NCBI GenBank assembly: GCA_035772785.1
Contig: JAOCPU010000101.1
Location: 1-48,754 of the forward strand
DNA from: Phlebiopsis flavidoalba
Lineage: Eukaryota; Basidiomycota; Agaricomycetes; Polyporales; Phanerochaetaceae
Direction of reading: 5' to 3'
Length of the DNA stretch: 48,754 nucleotides
The position numbers were made by a program, and so were the translations under genes. Below the pieces are notes generated by a model. It searched no databases, was not told the origin of the DNA, and saw nothing but the letters and a program-made list of their open reading frames with translations. Below are positions 1-13,535 of this stretch, piece by piece (within the stretch, counting starts at the first letter, position 1; the number at the start of each line of letters is the position of its first letter).

Positions 1-1299
1 ACGTACCTGTGTCTTATATTGGAGCCTGAAGCACACAACGACTGTAATAAGTTACATTAGCACAACCATTGAACAAAAAAGAATATTTACAGGAAGAGGT
101 ACAGAGACTGTGGTAGTAGCAGATACACTAGGAGGAGTAGTCACGGTCAAGCCTGTGGTACCTAGTTTCAGGGGGATTGGCCGACATCATCGGGACCCCG
201 AACCTGCTGGCGTCTGTTTGGGAAAAAGTGGCTTCACAAAAGCACCTGAGAGAAACCTTGTCAAGCAAGGTAATAAGTGAATAGAATAAGTGAGCGAGAT
301 ATGAATGGAATGAGTAAGCGTCGGCTGAGAGTAAAGAAATGGTTCTAATGACGGCGTAGAAGATTACGACCCCAGAATTTTAAATGATTGGTTCATTCGT
401 GATCGGCTGGGTTTATGACGTTGTCAGTATGGGGGCCGTCAAATTCGACATGCGTGAGTTCAGCTTACAAGGTTCATGGAGAAAGACACTTCCAATTTTC
501 TACCGGAAGTCTTGAAAAGATGTTCACTGTGTCCAGATTAGCATTCAAAGGTTTTGAGCACAGGGTAGCACTTACGCCAAGAGCGGTAAGGCGTCTTGGA
601 CATTGAGTGTTGCGTTCTCGTGCAGTGAGGAAGCCAAAGCCTAGAAAAGGTCAGACGGCAAATTAGACTTCATTTGCCATAGGCTGACTCACGTCAGGCA
701 GATAGCCATGATTGCTTTGACCGGATCCCACCGCACAAGAACGCAGTTTGCGCTCCTGCTGATCGAAATGACCAGCTCCCTCGTGTGTGAAGCCACACAT
801 GGAGACGGAGCGCAAATGCAATACCGTCCCACCAGCCCCACTGCTCTTCCAGATGTGTTCGCTATGTGTGTACTCCATGGCTCCTGCTAGCGAGCTTCGG
901 TTTCTTCCATCACTATGGAAGTGGACCGTGTCGTGCGGGCTGCCTAGGTTAGGTTTCCAGTAGCCAATATTGCTCAATGGCATGTCTTGTCCCGGAATAC
1001 TACATCTAGCTGAACCACCGTGTCGATCGATCTGATCGAGATCTTGTAGGAGCGTGAGCACGAGTACAAGAGACCGAGGGCGCATTCCATACCTAGCAGG
1101 GTTCCGCAGTGACAGGACTAGAAAAAGCGTGAGATATAGTTATGGTCAAACAAGGCGTACTCGTTAGACGCACATCAAAGATCATCTGTAACAATTTCAG
1201 CGACACAGTTTGGTGCATACGCAAAATTTACTTACAGTCATCCTGCAACCACTTGGGAGATTTTCGGTCTGTTCACAATTCGAATCAATTCTGAGCTCC
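1..1299. other. No recognisable gene
   Basis: Open frames here are short (up to 140 codons, minus strand 663-1085), lack recognisable motifs and do not join through plausible introns. I see no repeat or RNA gene. Confidence 0.5.
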
Positions 1300-1660
1300 T
1301 TTATTTTCTGCTTGCACTCACTAGAAGATTTCGTATCACCTGCGGACGTGGTAAGCACGGCTTTATGAACAACACAGGCCACTCTGAACACTGACCTCGT
1401 CCGAGATAGCTTCCGCTTCTTTAACGCCCTCATCTTGATTAGGCGCAGGGTCAGGATTGTCATCGTCCAGAGCCAACGGACGCGGCTGGTACCCATGCCC
1501 AGCGTCTTGAGCAATAAAAGTCAGTTAGAGAACAAATAGGAGGCGAGAAGTCCCAACTTACAATGGACGCAGACAAAACGGTAGTCGCCGGCTTTCGCGC
1601 CTTCAGTAAGCTTTTTATTTTTCATCTCATGAAAGATGTTGCTGCAGGGTGATCCGCGTA
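1300..1660 (-). other. Possible spliced gene fragment, unidentified
   Basis: On the minus strand three short coding-like segments can be joined by intron-like gaps. The first ends with GDYRFVCVHC near 1565, just before a GTAAGT donor. A gap of about 55 nt ends in CTCAAG, and an acidic stretch (DDDNPDPAPNQDEG) follows, then a second GTCAGT donor. The Cys-x2-Cys after a basic stretch could be part of a zinc finger such as the BED finger of hAT transposases, but no paired histidines are visible. The splice pattern is seen. The finger reading is speculation and no family is assigned. Confidence 0.2.
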
Positions 1661-3219
1661 AAAGTTAGTCCCCTCCTTCATGTTGTGATGTCTTTCGTCT
1701 GAAAAGCCACACCCTGCTCGGAGACAGGATTAGTAGCCTTCCGACGAGGGAGCTGGCACGACACGCACTCTCAGCGAGCAGCTGCCTTAATGATGCGCAA
1801 TCTGCCTTCGTGAGACTTGGTTCTGTCGACGGCCGCGAATCACCCGGGTTATTACAGTAGTTGATGCCAATCTGGTAAAACAAGCAGGTCAATAGGGTAT
1901 TACATGACTTCGAGTTGGTGAGGGGCCAGGGCATACTCAAGAAGCTATTCCCGTTCCGCGTCTTCGAGCGAGAGTCGATGCATCGGTGAAGTGACACGGC
2001 AGGGAACGATCGGCTATGTTCGGTATCATGTTCTACCAAATGTGTCTTGATGCGCTGTCGTTTCCCAACTCGAGCGGTAATTGGTTCTTGCGGGGAAGAC
2101 TAGGGCACGGGACCGAGGAAATCAGGAGAGGGCGGTAAATAATGGCTTGAGATTTTCCGTGGGGGGGGGGGGGGCGTATCAATGATTTTATTCGCTTTGG
2201 ACTGGGCTCGATAATTTGCTGTAGTAACCCTGCTCTCTTTGTTCGATATAGGCGGCAAATACGTTCTTTGGTGGGGATAACATATGTTTCACGAGGTGGC
2301 GGTTTTGCAGACGAGCTCGTTTTTTCGTCTGGCACTTCTGGGGTTGCTGTATTTTCACTTCCCGCCATGCGTCGCCTCTGCGCGAAGCCGAAGAAGAATG
2401 AGAGACGCCCTTCGGGAATTCGCCTATATTTCCCACTGCTTAGCGCTCAATAGTCCGCTTACACCCCGATGTGAACCGCCTCTTGGCACTTACCGCCCGT
2501 GCTCGTTTGATATTGATCCATGGTGCGACCTTTCCGAATGTGCGCCGGCAGGTCTTTCTGGCCAGTCTGAACGGCGTTCGGCGAGCTGCACATTCCTCCT
2601 GTTAAAACAGATGCCGTAATTGGAAGGGATGTAGGCACATATCGGGGCCACAGATATTCGTATAGGTCGCTAGTGACGAAACGGAACGGCCGTCTTCGCT
2701 GTCGAGCACTTCGCAAAACCCCGTGAGAAGCAAAATCATAAACGTACTGGCATGTTGAAATACTAACTTTCCAGAATATAGTCCATCATATAGTCGCGGA
2801 GCGGTGCGCGAGTGTTCCTGCAAAATCCCCATTTCAATCTAACCAGATTCAAAGGGACTACTAAAACGGGGTACACTCACCTCGCGACAGTGACCGGGAC
2901 CCCTCTCGAACGCACGCCGGGCATAGGCATTATAGCTCCCCATGCACTCAAGAGCATATAGCTTTCACTTTCTGCACTACGCTGAAGGAGTCCTTTTGAA
3001 TGCACTCTTAAACGGTGAACCCTTCCGCGCTCGAACCCTTTTCTCCCGTGCATGGAGCCGCGGGCGAAGAGGGTGCCTGAAGGCCCTCAGATTGTCAACT
3101 GGCGACGGGCAAATTCGCAGTAGCTGATCGCTCGGCCCTGCAAAACGTGTCCACATCCCGTGGGGATGTCGACCCTTGGTAGTAACCGCCACACACCACT
3201 GCCGGTGCGAGAGAATGGG
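1661..3219. other. No recognisable gene; G14 tract
   Basis: A run of 14 G occupies 2161-2174. A minus-strand frame of 111 codons (2033-2368) overlaps another of 82 codons and resembles nothing I know. Overlapping frames on both strands suggest chance ORFs. Confidence 0.4.
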
Positions 3220-4200
3220 TCCTCGGGCCCTTCTGCTTGTAGTTAGCTTATGAATAAGCTCTGTTTTCTTCGGCAGACACGCACGCGATGTCCCTTCGCT
3301 TGGTGCGCTTGGGCCACGACATCGCTTCACTCGATGAACGGCGCGCGCTGACTCGTCGGAGGCTGACACGCACCCGAAGTGCGCGTTGCGGGGCGAATGC
3401 CACCGACGCTCCCGCTGAATGAATACGTTCCGTGGCATCGCCCCTCCGCAGCAAACGCGGCGATACCCACTCTGCAGCCTTGACGAAGCCGGAGTACGAA
3501 GATGAAGGTCCCGGGTTGGGACGTCGTAGCCCCTTCTCGAGTGCGAAGGAGTACCATGACGCGGAGATGCTCAGTGATATACGCCGGAAATGACCCAGTT
3601 TCGTCGCCAGACTTGGGACATTTTACCTGTGGAACCTAACACGGCGACTGCGCGCCTCGGGTTGTTGCTGCAGCGTGAAGCTATAGGATGCCCCGGCACC
3701 ACTCGATGTTTTTTTTTCTGCCACGTTGCTGGCGCAGCCAGTGTGTAAGCTCGCATTCAAAGCTCTAGATGTACGACGCAACGCTGCGAGTCCCCAGCCC
3801 CTGAAACATTTGAAGTTTCCACCCCCCCCTAAACGAACCTCTTAGTTCATAAATGGCGACCTTGAGGCAAGATAGTCTTCCGTTCTCATTGATGCAGGTG
3901 CTCTGGCAAACAACTCGCACACGGACCAGAGGGACTGAAATCTACAACTTTGAACGACGAAAAAGTTCGTTGCACCAGGCATGCGCTTCGGAAGTTCGCA
4001 TATGCGTTGAATATCCCGGCAAAACTGGACCCCGTCTACTGCCAGGAAGGAATCCAGTACGTCTCCAATATACTCGATGTTCTGTTCTCCGATCCCTCTG
4101 GCGGGTTATGGTTTGCCACAGTGGCAAGCCATACCCCGCGAGGCATGAGCTGCTCTGCGCTATACGTGGGGCGCAGATAACGTATGTCCAATCGTTTGGA
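3220..4200 (-). pseudogene. Agaricomycete-specific uncharacterised family, copy A (frame-broken)
   Basis: This is a diverged relative of the gene at 8.34-9.25 kb in the same orientation. The minus strand reads, in order, YLRPTYSAEQLMPRG near 4190-4130, a degraded IEYIGDV segment near 4085-4060, RRAVAVLGSTGKMSQVWRR near 3670-3600, YDVPTRDLHLRTP near 3530-3495, AEGRCHGTYSFSGSVG near 3440-3400 and SASDES near 3355. These segments lie in different frames. From memory, the family is common in Agaricomycetes; members carry an IGDVG motif near the N-terminus, then a 'GxFVKT.W..AAF' segment and a basic stretch. Its function is unknown to me. Copy A is more decayed than copy B: the IGDVG glycine-rich segment is altered and several stops intervene. 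Confidence 0.6.
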
Positions 4201-7200
4201 AACAGCGCGTAGAGGTTCCCTGCGGCGAGTCCCCGTGACAGGGGGGTGACAGGGCGAGTTCAGTGCAGAGTGCACAGTACAACGAAGACCGGTAGTGGCG
4301 GTGTACAGGGTGAACGAGCACAACGGAAGAAATTGAATATGTGTGTAGACAAAGACGGCGGGAGGACAAAGGGCAGATGGGCAGCATAGTCGTTTAAATC
4401 TTTTATATGGCCATAACAGAGTTAGAGCGTCACGCACTATCGATTCAAGGGCGTAAGGTGAAGACTAGCATATGACCTGTCCTAGGAAATCATGCAGGCG
4501 AAAATGCCTCGAAATAGCGCGCTATCATGTCTACTCACACGGCTTTTTTGACATTTGCTGTCAAAGTACCAAGGTCACGAGTACCCAACCTATTGTTCCG
4601 AATGCCGAACAAGACTCGGAAGGCGTGCGGATGCTGTTCGGCGTAAGTAGACGCGTCGTAGGAGTAGCCTATCGAAGTTGGGTAGCAGGGCTTATGCGCC
4701 CGCAGACAGCGGAGAGTAATGTCATAAGCAGTGGTGTATCACAGCCCCCACTCGCACTGCCGGATAGGAATGGCCCGTCCAGAGCATTGAGGGGTCGTGG
4801 ACCATCGATGGCATCCACACCCATGACGCGACCCTAGACCTCGCAGAGCCGTTTCACGGTGACGTGCAGCGCACCGAGGCCAATGGCTGTACTGTCACCG
4901 TATGCTTGTGAATACAATCTTCTTCCAGGAATCAACCAGCTTGGATGGCGATGGTTCAGATTTAACCGCTTGTAATAAGCCTGTGACCCCGATGCAAATA
5001 CCTCCCATAGCTTGTATCAACTTTCGACATTTTAGCTTTCATTCAAGAAAAGCGGAGGGACCTTGACTAAAAATATGTGCAATTTGGTTCATTTGCATCT
5101 ATACCCTTCAGAGATAATAGATGCTTACCTGTGATCTTTAAAGAGAGTCAATGGTCGTGTGAAGACCGCGCACTAGACAACGAATCAGCTCGCAAGGCAT
5201 ACAAGAGCGTTTGAAATGGCCTCCGCGCATACACACACCTTGTTGACAGCCGTTTGACGCTCTCACGCCTAATCGCTTCTAGCAAGCTTCCCCCTAACTC
5301 TATACACTCGACCGGCATCCAAATCCCAAGAAAGACACGCATAGGGAGACGGGCCTTGTCTTCGACCGTTCTCAGGCTCTTCGGCACCCAGTACACTATT
5401 TACGATTTTTAACACATGGGCTCGTCTGGGTATTTGCTCCCCGCTCTTCTCTCTCCTTTGGTCATATGTCTTCCATCCGCTCTCCAAGCAGCGCACGCAT
5501 CTGTGGGCAAGACTCAGGTAGCGGCGTATCTTTCTCAGGTTGATGATTGCTGACGTCGACGCGAGCGATGATGGTGATAGGTGGGCCGATCGGAGTGAAT
5601 CGTGTCAGAGAACCAGTCGAGCGTGCTGTGTATTTAGCTCATGGGTCAATCGAGGGGAAAAGAAGGCAAGTTGGAATCTACCTGAAAGGAGCCTCTGCGT
5701 GAGGCTTTCACGTGCTTTACTGGGTTTGCTCCTATGAGTACGATACCCCTAAAGACGATACAGGGCCAGCGAGGTTGCTTGTTCCGAAAACAGCCCCCCC
5801 CCTTGATGCGTGGGGTGGAACTGATGAGGACGATCTTTGTCCCACCCCGCCCTTTCCCACCCAGGCCTGGGGGGGCTAGAAGGCGGGCTCGAGGCAGATC
5901 CTCTTCTCGTCTGGCTCATTTAGCACCCCTCGGAAATCAATAAGCTTTTAATATGAGGGATTGCCTCTGTATCTCCCTCCCCAGGCCCCACCCCCCACCC
6001 CCTCCTTCCCCCCCCCCTTCCCTGGTTCCGTCCAGCCACTTTCCCCTTACGCCTTCATCTTAGAAAGTCGTGAGAGTTGTGCCCTGGGTGCCAGGTGCCC
6101 ACTTATGCCCTTCGGCCCGAATTCAGGCAGTTTTTCCCCTAGGTCGCTTCAATCAAGTGGGTGTTCAGTAGCGCCTCCAGTATCCATGTCTAGCATCCCC
6201 ACCAGAGTATTCCTAGCAGATGCACTCGTTAAAGCTGAGGTCAGGTTGCTGAGAATGTATGAAATTTGCGAAAAGGATGATTCGCTGGAGGTGATCATTA
6301 CATGGTCGCCGATCTCATCTCAGAAGCTTGCGCGACGCCGGCTGTACACACCCGTTACTTTTTCGTTTAACACGTAAGACAGTGGCAGCCACCAGCCTGA
6401 TCGCAATTGCCAAACTAGGAAAGCTCCAGCTCGTGAGCCCTACTAAGAGTAGGTACCCGTCTATCGAGTCCCAGCAGTACGCCATGAGTATTTCCATACA
6501 CAACTGTCAAAGACTCCCAAGCCAGTCAACCCCTGCAAACTTTATGGTTGTATGGTACTTTTTTTTGTTCTCTCACAGTTCATTTCCAGTACTCGCCATC
6601 GTCACTTGTGAGTCTCTCTCGGCAAGCGTAAAGTCTTAGCGCAGTGGGCCCGTTTAGCCCGGTCGTTCAACATCGAAGATATCTCCTGAGAGACGACGGC
6701 CTTTCAGCTTTTATCAATCTTAAGTTTCTCGGTGACTCATCAATCTCTCAGATACCTGGCAGACGTCCCTGCAGGTGGAGAAATGGTCCCGCAATGGAAT
6801 GCGGGGAGGGTCCGGGGGCGCGTATGATAGAAATTGGGCTTGAGACTCGTCCTGGTCACTTGGTGGGTCTCCATGATGCCCAGAGGTCCCTCTTAGTCAT
6901 GTTTCCACATACAACCGGGACCAACGCGCCAGGCCGGCTCTCCCGTTCCTTCCCGAGGTTTTCTCCTGATATCGTTCGGATCAGATGCGTATTTACTCGG
7001 ACATAGCATAGCCTACCTCAATGAACTCTTTCCATGACTCTCGACATGTTATTGCTTACCGACATGTATTGAAAAATAAAGTGGTGGTTGAGGGGGTATT
7101 AGGAAATGAATATGGATGCGTAATATGTGATAGCAAGCTTTCTTTGCATTGTTATATTCGTGGCCTTCTTCTTCTTGCTATAGCTTTGCGTAACCAGGGC

Positions 7201-8339
7201 CACTAGCTACTCATGAGCCTGCAAATTACAGCGGCGGAGTACATTCACCGTACTTACTTGCAACGCGGTACGTGATTTCGGCTATGGGTGCACCCAGCAC
7301 CAGTTTATTATTCGCATGATCAAGGTCGGAGAGATTGTTATGTAGAGCATCAGCTTAAGTTGATCACCTTGTTGTCCACGAATATAACCCCCCACAAAAA
7401 CAATTCGTGCTAGGAAAGAGTGGGGTGTCACTGTTTGGGTAGCGCTTGGTGAACATCTAGCGCCGTATGGTTTTTGAGGTACAATAACCTCCCAAGAAAC
7501 CTAGATCATACGAGCATTAGGACCTCGCAATCATCGCTCAACGAGAGGGTGAAAGTGTCATACATACATGGCCAGGTGTAGGACGTTGCCGCGGCGGATG
7601 GACTGTGGGGCGATGGAAAAAGGCTCTCCGATCGCCCTGCCGCACCTTGTCCAACCGATACGTTACGCGTGATCTCTCCGAGCATCCCGACTGATCAAGA
7701 GTCTCCTTGGGATTGAAGCTCAGTATGATCGTTTCGAAGCACTCAAACCTCCGTCATCATTGATGATCACATTAGCGGTGCGGCTTTCGAGATATATGCC
7801 TCAAGATCTTTTGGCCAGGTTCTGGAGAAGCTATAAAAAGAGTTTTGTGAATCATTATGTGTGGTACGGTTCTACAAGACGAACACATGCATTACATATC
7901 GCATACAAGTCGCTATGACAAGCGACCTGCCAGTCTTTGCTGCCTGAGTACTAGATTATATAAAAAGTCAGAAGTGACGTTGTGTGATGACACGAGATTG
8001 AGAGACTCGAGTATGTAATCCAGGAGATAATCGAGTGCGTCGTCAGGCCTGTCAACCGATTGTTCAGCCGTTAGACTCCGATATACGATTGTCGAGACGA
8101 CTCACGTCCAATAGCTCCGGAACCTCTCCTACGTCTGAAACCTGACTTCCACTTCCCAAATGAGGCTCTCGAGATTTTCTGGTTCCCGTCAGAGCCTTGC
8201 CTTTCAGTCGTGTGCGCCATTCCCGATACCCTCAGACTGCGATGGACGGGCCAGCACGTAGCTTCGCACACCACTGCCTGAATCCACATCACCTGGGTCG
8301 CCTTTGGTTGTGACCGCCAGAACCTCGGGCCCTACAGCG
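4201..8339. other. Gene-poor spacer between family copies; pyrimidine-rich tract
   Basis: No open frame here shows a recognisable motif. A strongly C/T-rich run lies at about 5961-6022 and creates the proline-rich frame at 5961-6377. The stretch 7207-8070 lacks long frames on either strand. I see no transposon termini. Confidence 0.45.
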
Positions 8340-9245
8340 GGGCCACGGCCAGCGGGTTTCTATGCTTTATAGTAGCTGATGAACAGAACCTGGTTCTTCG
8401 GCGGTTTTGCGTGCTCTATAGCCCCGCTAGTGAGCGAAGGCCCACAGCGCTGCTCGATGAATGGAGCGCGCTCGTCGGAGGCCATGACCGCAAAGTGCGC
8501 CATTCGCGAATGCACCGACGCTGCCGCTAAAAACGATACATCGTGGCATCGGCCCTCTGCGACAAATGCTGCAAATGCCCCACTCCGCGGCCTTGATAAA
8601 GCCGGAAACAAAAATGAGATCGCTTGGCTGTACGTCGTAGCCTTTTGTCTCGCGCAAAAAAATGCCATTGCCACGAGTCTGATGCTTGGCAATGTAATCC
8701 GGTGGCCGGGATAAACCGTATTGCGCCATACTTCGGACAGCTTTCCGGTTAGATCCAAGAACAGCAACTGCGCCGCGGGTGTTGCTGCAACTGAAGCTAT
8801 ACGATGCGGTAGCGTTGACTGGCCCTGGAGCATCGCTACACAAAGCATAATCAGATGATGGCAGATGCACAATTGGCATACAACGCACGCAGTGGAGTGA
8901 GCCCGCCCTGAAATATTTCAGTTTGAATTGACCTCTTGTTGTAGATCGGCCCCTTGCGGCAAATAGTCTTCAATCTCATTGAGGAAGTCTTCCGATAGCT
9001 CGAGCGGCTCAAAGCACACTAGGGACTCCGCGCGCGTTCACAGGATCGCTTGGAAGTCGTATAACGTTGAAGAGTCTGCAAAACTGGCCACGCTGCAGAA
9101 ATCCAACGTCGCCGATCTCGATCTCCCCGGAACGTGGGGGCTCTGGCCGCCATAATGGCAAACCATAACCACGACTCATGAGCTGTTCCGCGTCATATAT
9201 GTGGCGCAGATAGGTACCATGAAGTACGAGTCGGATGGGGGTCAA
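8340..9245 (-). pseudogene. Agaricomycete-specific uncharacterised family, copy B (frame-broken)
   Basis: The best N-terminus is the minus-strand ATG at 9245. The first exon (9245-9009) reads YDAEQLMSRGYGLPLW, then GEIEIGDVGFLQRGQFCRLF, which matches the IGDVG opening I remember for a widespread mushroom-fungus family. Downstream, AVAVLGSNRKAV, GNGIFLRETKGYDVQPSDLI, FVSGFIKAAEWGI, FAAFVAEGRCHDVSFLAAAS and AKPPKNQVLFISYYKA follow in the expected order, but alternate between two minus frames (8360-8872 and 8427-8888). At least one frameshift therefore interrupts them. The C-terminal KNQVLFISYYK stretch is typical of the family's basic segment. Copy A lies 5 kb away in the same orientation, consistent with tandem duplication. 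Biochemical role unknown. Confidence 0.7.
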
Positions 9246-11331
9246 ATGGCAAGAACAAAGTGGATTTTGGAGGTGATGTATGCATCCTGGGATATTATAA
9301 GTGAGGTGCTCTCACACGCCTTCTATAGACTGCGGTGGGCTATGTGGGGCTGTCCGACATAGACGCGTCGGGCGTCGCGCCCAAGCTACCTTCGCACGAC
9401 GACACCGCTAAGCAGCAAGACCTTACACCACAGCCCTTCCCGCCGTACGCACCACCGAGCCAGAGACTGTAGTTTTCAAGTCTCATCATTTATTTAATGG
9501 AAACGAAAAAAACACTGCACGGAAAACCAGGTACATCTCTCGATAACGCATAGCCCCTAAGTCTCATGCATAAGGGGACAGCTCACACGCCTTGGGGATA
9601 ATCCTGCTCCTAATTTTCAACGGACCCGCGAAAAGCCCGGCAGCGTAGTGAGGGTTAGATTGAGAGGAATGAGCACGACCTCGAGGCTCGAGACGCGAAA
9701 GTCGACGCGACTTTGGACGGGAAATCACGTGACTGTTTACCGTTTTACCGTGACATCGAGACGTGACGTGAAATGCACGAAGTGTATAACTTTCATTATG
9801 TCCACTCTGCCTCTCGACTTCAATGGCCTGCAACCTCTGCCTCAGATACAATTTACAGTCACTTACGCGAAGCTCTGATTCTCGGGGAGACGCAAGTGTA
9901 TATATACCGGAGGCAAAACTTGGTGCAAAGGAGACACGCTCCTGATTGGCTATCCCTTGTCCTGCACATCCGCTTGAGTATCAGGTTTTGTTCGCATTTA
10001 CTTGCTCCCTATTCAGAGCACTTACATACATGTTAAAGCCTTCTGACTATAATTCGGGTCATAGGATGCTATCTACTCGCCTAGCGGCAGCCGACTTGCC
10101 CGACTAACGAATCCAAGAGCAATCCGAGAGCGAGCCCCAAGCCTCGTAGTGTCTCTTACGCAGCAGTATGGTCGTCGATTGGTGAGCACGTTTGACCTGG
10201 AGAAGAGACACTCACTTGATACATGACGTTATAGACGCGGTCAGGGGTGAGATATCGCCTTGATGATATGCGCCCGACTGGTGGAAGCTTGCCCGCAAGA
10301 TACTCATTCGGTACTTTCGTCATATCGTAACTTAGGTCGGTAGGAAGGAGATCCTACGCGACATGCTGTGGAAAACAGGCGGCCTGTATTGTCGTACACG
10401 ACTGTGAGTGGTCTCTATCCTCCATCCCCATCTACCCCACTCACGGCAGTCGCAGAACCTCCGGCAAACACTCATCATGAACAGTACCATTCGCACGCTG
10501 GACAACGAACCTGATGTATATCTGCCAAAGCCTAAGGCATCGCTAAGGTTTGGTAGGCGATCTTGCCATGACATGTACATGACATAAGACACGTTGCGAA
10601 TCATGGTCACGGTGTTCTAAAACGTTCAAGTTCAAACGTGCGGGGGATGAGCGAGAAGTTCATCGACATCATGAGCGAGGACACGTTCGGCGTTATCCGG
10701 TGAGTCCGCAACTTTACATTTTACTGTAATATCTGACTGACAGGCTGGTGTTGGTCAGGTATACGATGTCGTTTAGATATGCGATTCTCAGATATTGTGG
10801 AGATTCTAGAGCCTACACAAGCTGATTCGTAGTCTGTACCCGGCTATCTCGTTGTCTAACTTGTGGTCCTAAAGCTAATGTGAATTGCACGTTCGTCCTC
10901 CATTGTCTTGACGAGGGATTAGCTGGGTCTTCTGTTGTAAGATTAGTGTGTTGTGGCTCCTTCTCAAATGGTCTTCCCTTCCAGTCCCAACTGGTTGTTG
11001 TCTGATAACGTGCCGAAACTTGGTACGCTCATGTTATCTCGCCCAGCCGCTCACAGCTGATATGGTCTTTAGCGCGATGTTCAGCGAAACGTGTGGAGTT
11101 CATGGGAACGCTTTCGACTCCTCTGTATACCTCCGTCTCATATGACTGACGAGCAGTCGAAGAACATCACAGATGACACAGAGTTGACCCAAGACCGACC
11201 ACTTCAACGGAGGAGTTCGCTTGTGGGTCCTATTCACACGGATGCCGTATAACATAAAGGTCCCCAGCCTATCGCGCAGAGTTGACTCGGTCCCCTTCCA
11301 ATCTCTACTGGCCCTTCTGCTTTACCGTGCA
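9246..11331. other. Spacer upstream of the P450 pair
   Basis: No family is recognised. One exon-like segment at about 10648-10701 (MSEKFIDIMSEDTFGVIR) ends at a GTGAGT donor, but I cannot extend it to a convincing second exon. Frames at 9564-9851 and 10332-10610 on the minus strand carry no motif. Confidence 0.4.
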
Positions 11332-13535
11332 ATGCAGCTCAACGCCCTCGACGTCGCAGCTGTAGCTAGCTGCGGCTTCCTTCTACTCGTTATACACGCC
11401 GTACGATCAAAACGCCGTGTACGCTGCCCTTGCCTCCAGGTCCCCTCAGGCTGGCCGCTCATCGGCAGCGTACTTTTGCACTCCCAAAACACGAGAGTGG
11501 GAAAACATATGTACAATGGGCCCGTAAATACGGTACGTCGCCTTCATTTTTGTTCGGTTTTTACTGATCGCGTGAGTACTTCGTATTAGACTCCGATGTG
11601 ATTCAGTACTGTTCCTTGGGCCGATCCTTTGTCATCCTCAACTCCTTAGAAGCTGGCCGTCGATCTATTTGAGAGAAGAAGTCCATGCATGATGTATGCT
11701 GATAGGTGCGTTCTCGCCCAAGCCTTGTTGGCTCGTTTTTCTTGGCTTAAATGAGCGCGTTTCCTAGACCACGAATGACGATGCTCAACGAGTTGTACGT
11801 CGCTTGTCTTCGTGACCGAAAACTCATTCCGACATGACTCTTCGACAGCTGTGGCGTGGGCATGGGAACTATCCTTCGTCCCCTACAATGACGAGTGGAA
11901 GCTGGCGAGGAAGATCTTCAACGGTGTCAGTTCGGACAAAGCGCCGCCGTCGCTCATCGGGACGAAGAAGTCCGATGTACCCGAGAGCTTCTCCAGGATA
12001 TCCTTCGAGACCCACAAGATTTCTTTGAGCACATCAGGCTGTGCGTGCCATTCACTCCGGCTCATTCGCTCGCTCATGTCACGCAGCGCATTCGGCAAGC
12101 TGGTCTTGAGCGTCACTTACGGCATCGACATTCGCTCGTCTAATGACAAATATATCACCAATGCGCGAGAGGCCTTGTCAGGGATGAATGCAGCAGGCAA
12201 TGTTGGCCTTGTATCTCGTTGATGTATTCCCGCTGCGTGAGCTCTTCGCTGCCGCTCTCTTTGAATGAAGTCCTTATGCTCTTGGATCAGTAAAATATGT
12301 CCCCGAATGGTTCCCCGGGGCGCAGTGGAAGAGGGATGCGGCGGCGCTGGAAGAGGGCTACCCTGGATCTCGCACATGGGCCCTTCAAAGCCGTTAAAAC
12401 TGCTATGGTTCGTTCGAGTCCAATGTCATTTTGATAATGTCTGAGAATATTTCGTTAGACAAATGGGTCCGCTCGTGCGTCAGTCCTGAGCTCTTTACTT
12501 GAGAAATACGGGGACGAGATGTCGTCGGAAGTGGAGTATGCTATCATCAGTGCGTGCGGAACAGCTTATGATGGTAAACCCTTCTCTGTAAATGATTCAA
12601 GGATATATTCTGACGTAACCATCTCGTGTCATAGCTGCGTCAGAGACTGTACGTGACTGAACACCATTTGCGGCAAAGCTGACGAGCTCTCAGTTATATT
12701 CGACAGTTCTATCGATTATTCTCGCGCAATGATCTTGTTCCCGGACGTCCAAACAAAAGCACATGCCGAACTCGATCTCGTTGTCGGTACGGACCGCTTC
12801 CCAGATTTCAGCGATCAGGCGAATATGCCCTACATCGCAGCCATATGCAAAGAGGTTTGCGAACTGGCGATCATTTCCTCAATACGTCTGATCATGCGTT
12901 GATGTAGGCGCTACGTTGGAGAACGGGGAGTTCCATTGTGTAGGTGCCTATCTTCATGGTAGAGTATTCGTATTCAAAGCAAAGCGTGTCTAGCAATTGC
13001 TCACCGTGTCACGGAGGACGACGTCTACAAAGGCTATTTCATTCCCGAAGGATCGACCGTGGTCGTCAATTCTTGGTACGATTACCCCCCGTTACTGCTA
13101 GAGCAATAACTCAACATATAGCAGGGCTATACTCCGAGACGAAACTCGATATCCCGAGCCTGACACCTTTTTCTCCCGAGAGGTATCTCGATTCGGCTGG
13201 CGAACTCGACCCCAATGCCCCTGAACCGGACGCAGCTTTCGGATTTTGGCAGACGAGCATGTGCTGGGCTTTATATGGCCCAAGATGTCGTCTGGATTGT
13301 GGCGGCAACGTTACTGTGGGCGTACGACCATTGGGCATGCAAAGGACTCAGATGGGAATCCCATCAAAGTGACAGGGGAATAGTACGAGTGGTTTCACAT
13401 GGTATGCTTCTGTATTTTTGTGACTTTTTACTGTGTGCTCATGAGTCCGTATTCCACAGCTTTCCCGAGCCATTTTCCTGTTCGTTTAATCCTCGTAGCA
13501 ATTCTATACGAGACCTCATCATGACGGAGCTTTGA
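11332..13535 (+). pseudogene. Cytochrome P450 monooxygenase, copy A (frame-broken)
   Basis: P450s are heme-thiolate monooxygenases, ER-bound in fungi. ATG 11332 begins a hydrophobic anchor (DVAAVASCGFLLLVIHAV) followed by PSGWPLIGS, the proline-rich hinge. Later exons give FVPYNDEWKLARKIF (helix C region), DILRDPQDFFEHIRL, VTYGIDIRSSNDKYITNARE, VPEWFPGAQWKRDA, SACGTAYDAASETV (helix I), the helix K ExxR as EALRW across an intron near 12,905, FIPEGSTVVVNSW, and PDTFFPERYLD in a different frame from its neighbours. The heme loop FGRRACAG reads only after a frame change at a TTTT run (13244-13247); its cysteine codon is at 13260-13262. The C-terminus SFNPRSNSIRDLIMTEL ends at the stop at 13535. 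Introns of about 50-60 nt keep GT/AG ends. The order fits the large basidiomycete CYP families related to CYP5144/5150; the exact family is uncertain. Confidence 0.88.

Noticed and set aside
5961..6377. Proline-rich 138-codon protein
   Set aside because: The prolines come entirely from a C/T tract, and the rest has no motif or intron support.
12408..12425. GGTTCGTTCGAGTCC-like B-box suggesting a tRNA
   Set aside because: It lies at the start of a P450 intron, with no A-box, cloverleaf or terminator upstream or downstream.
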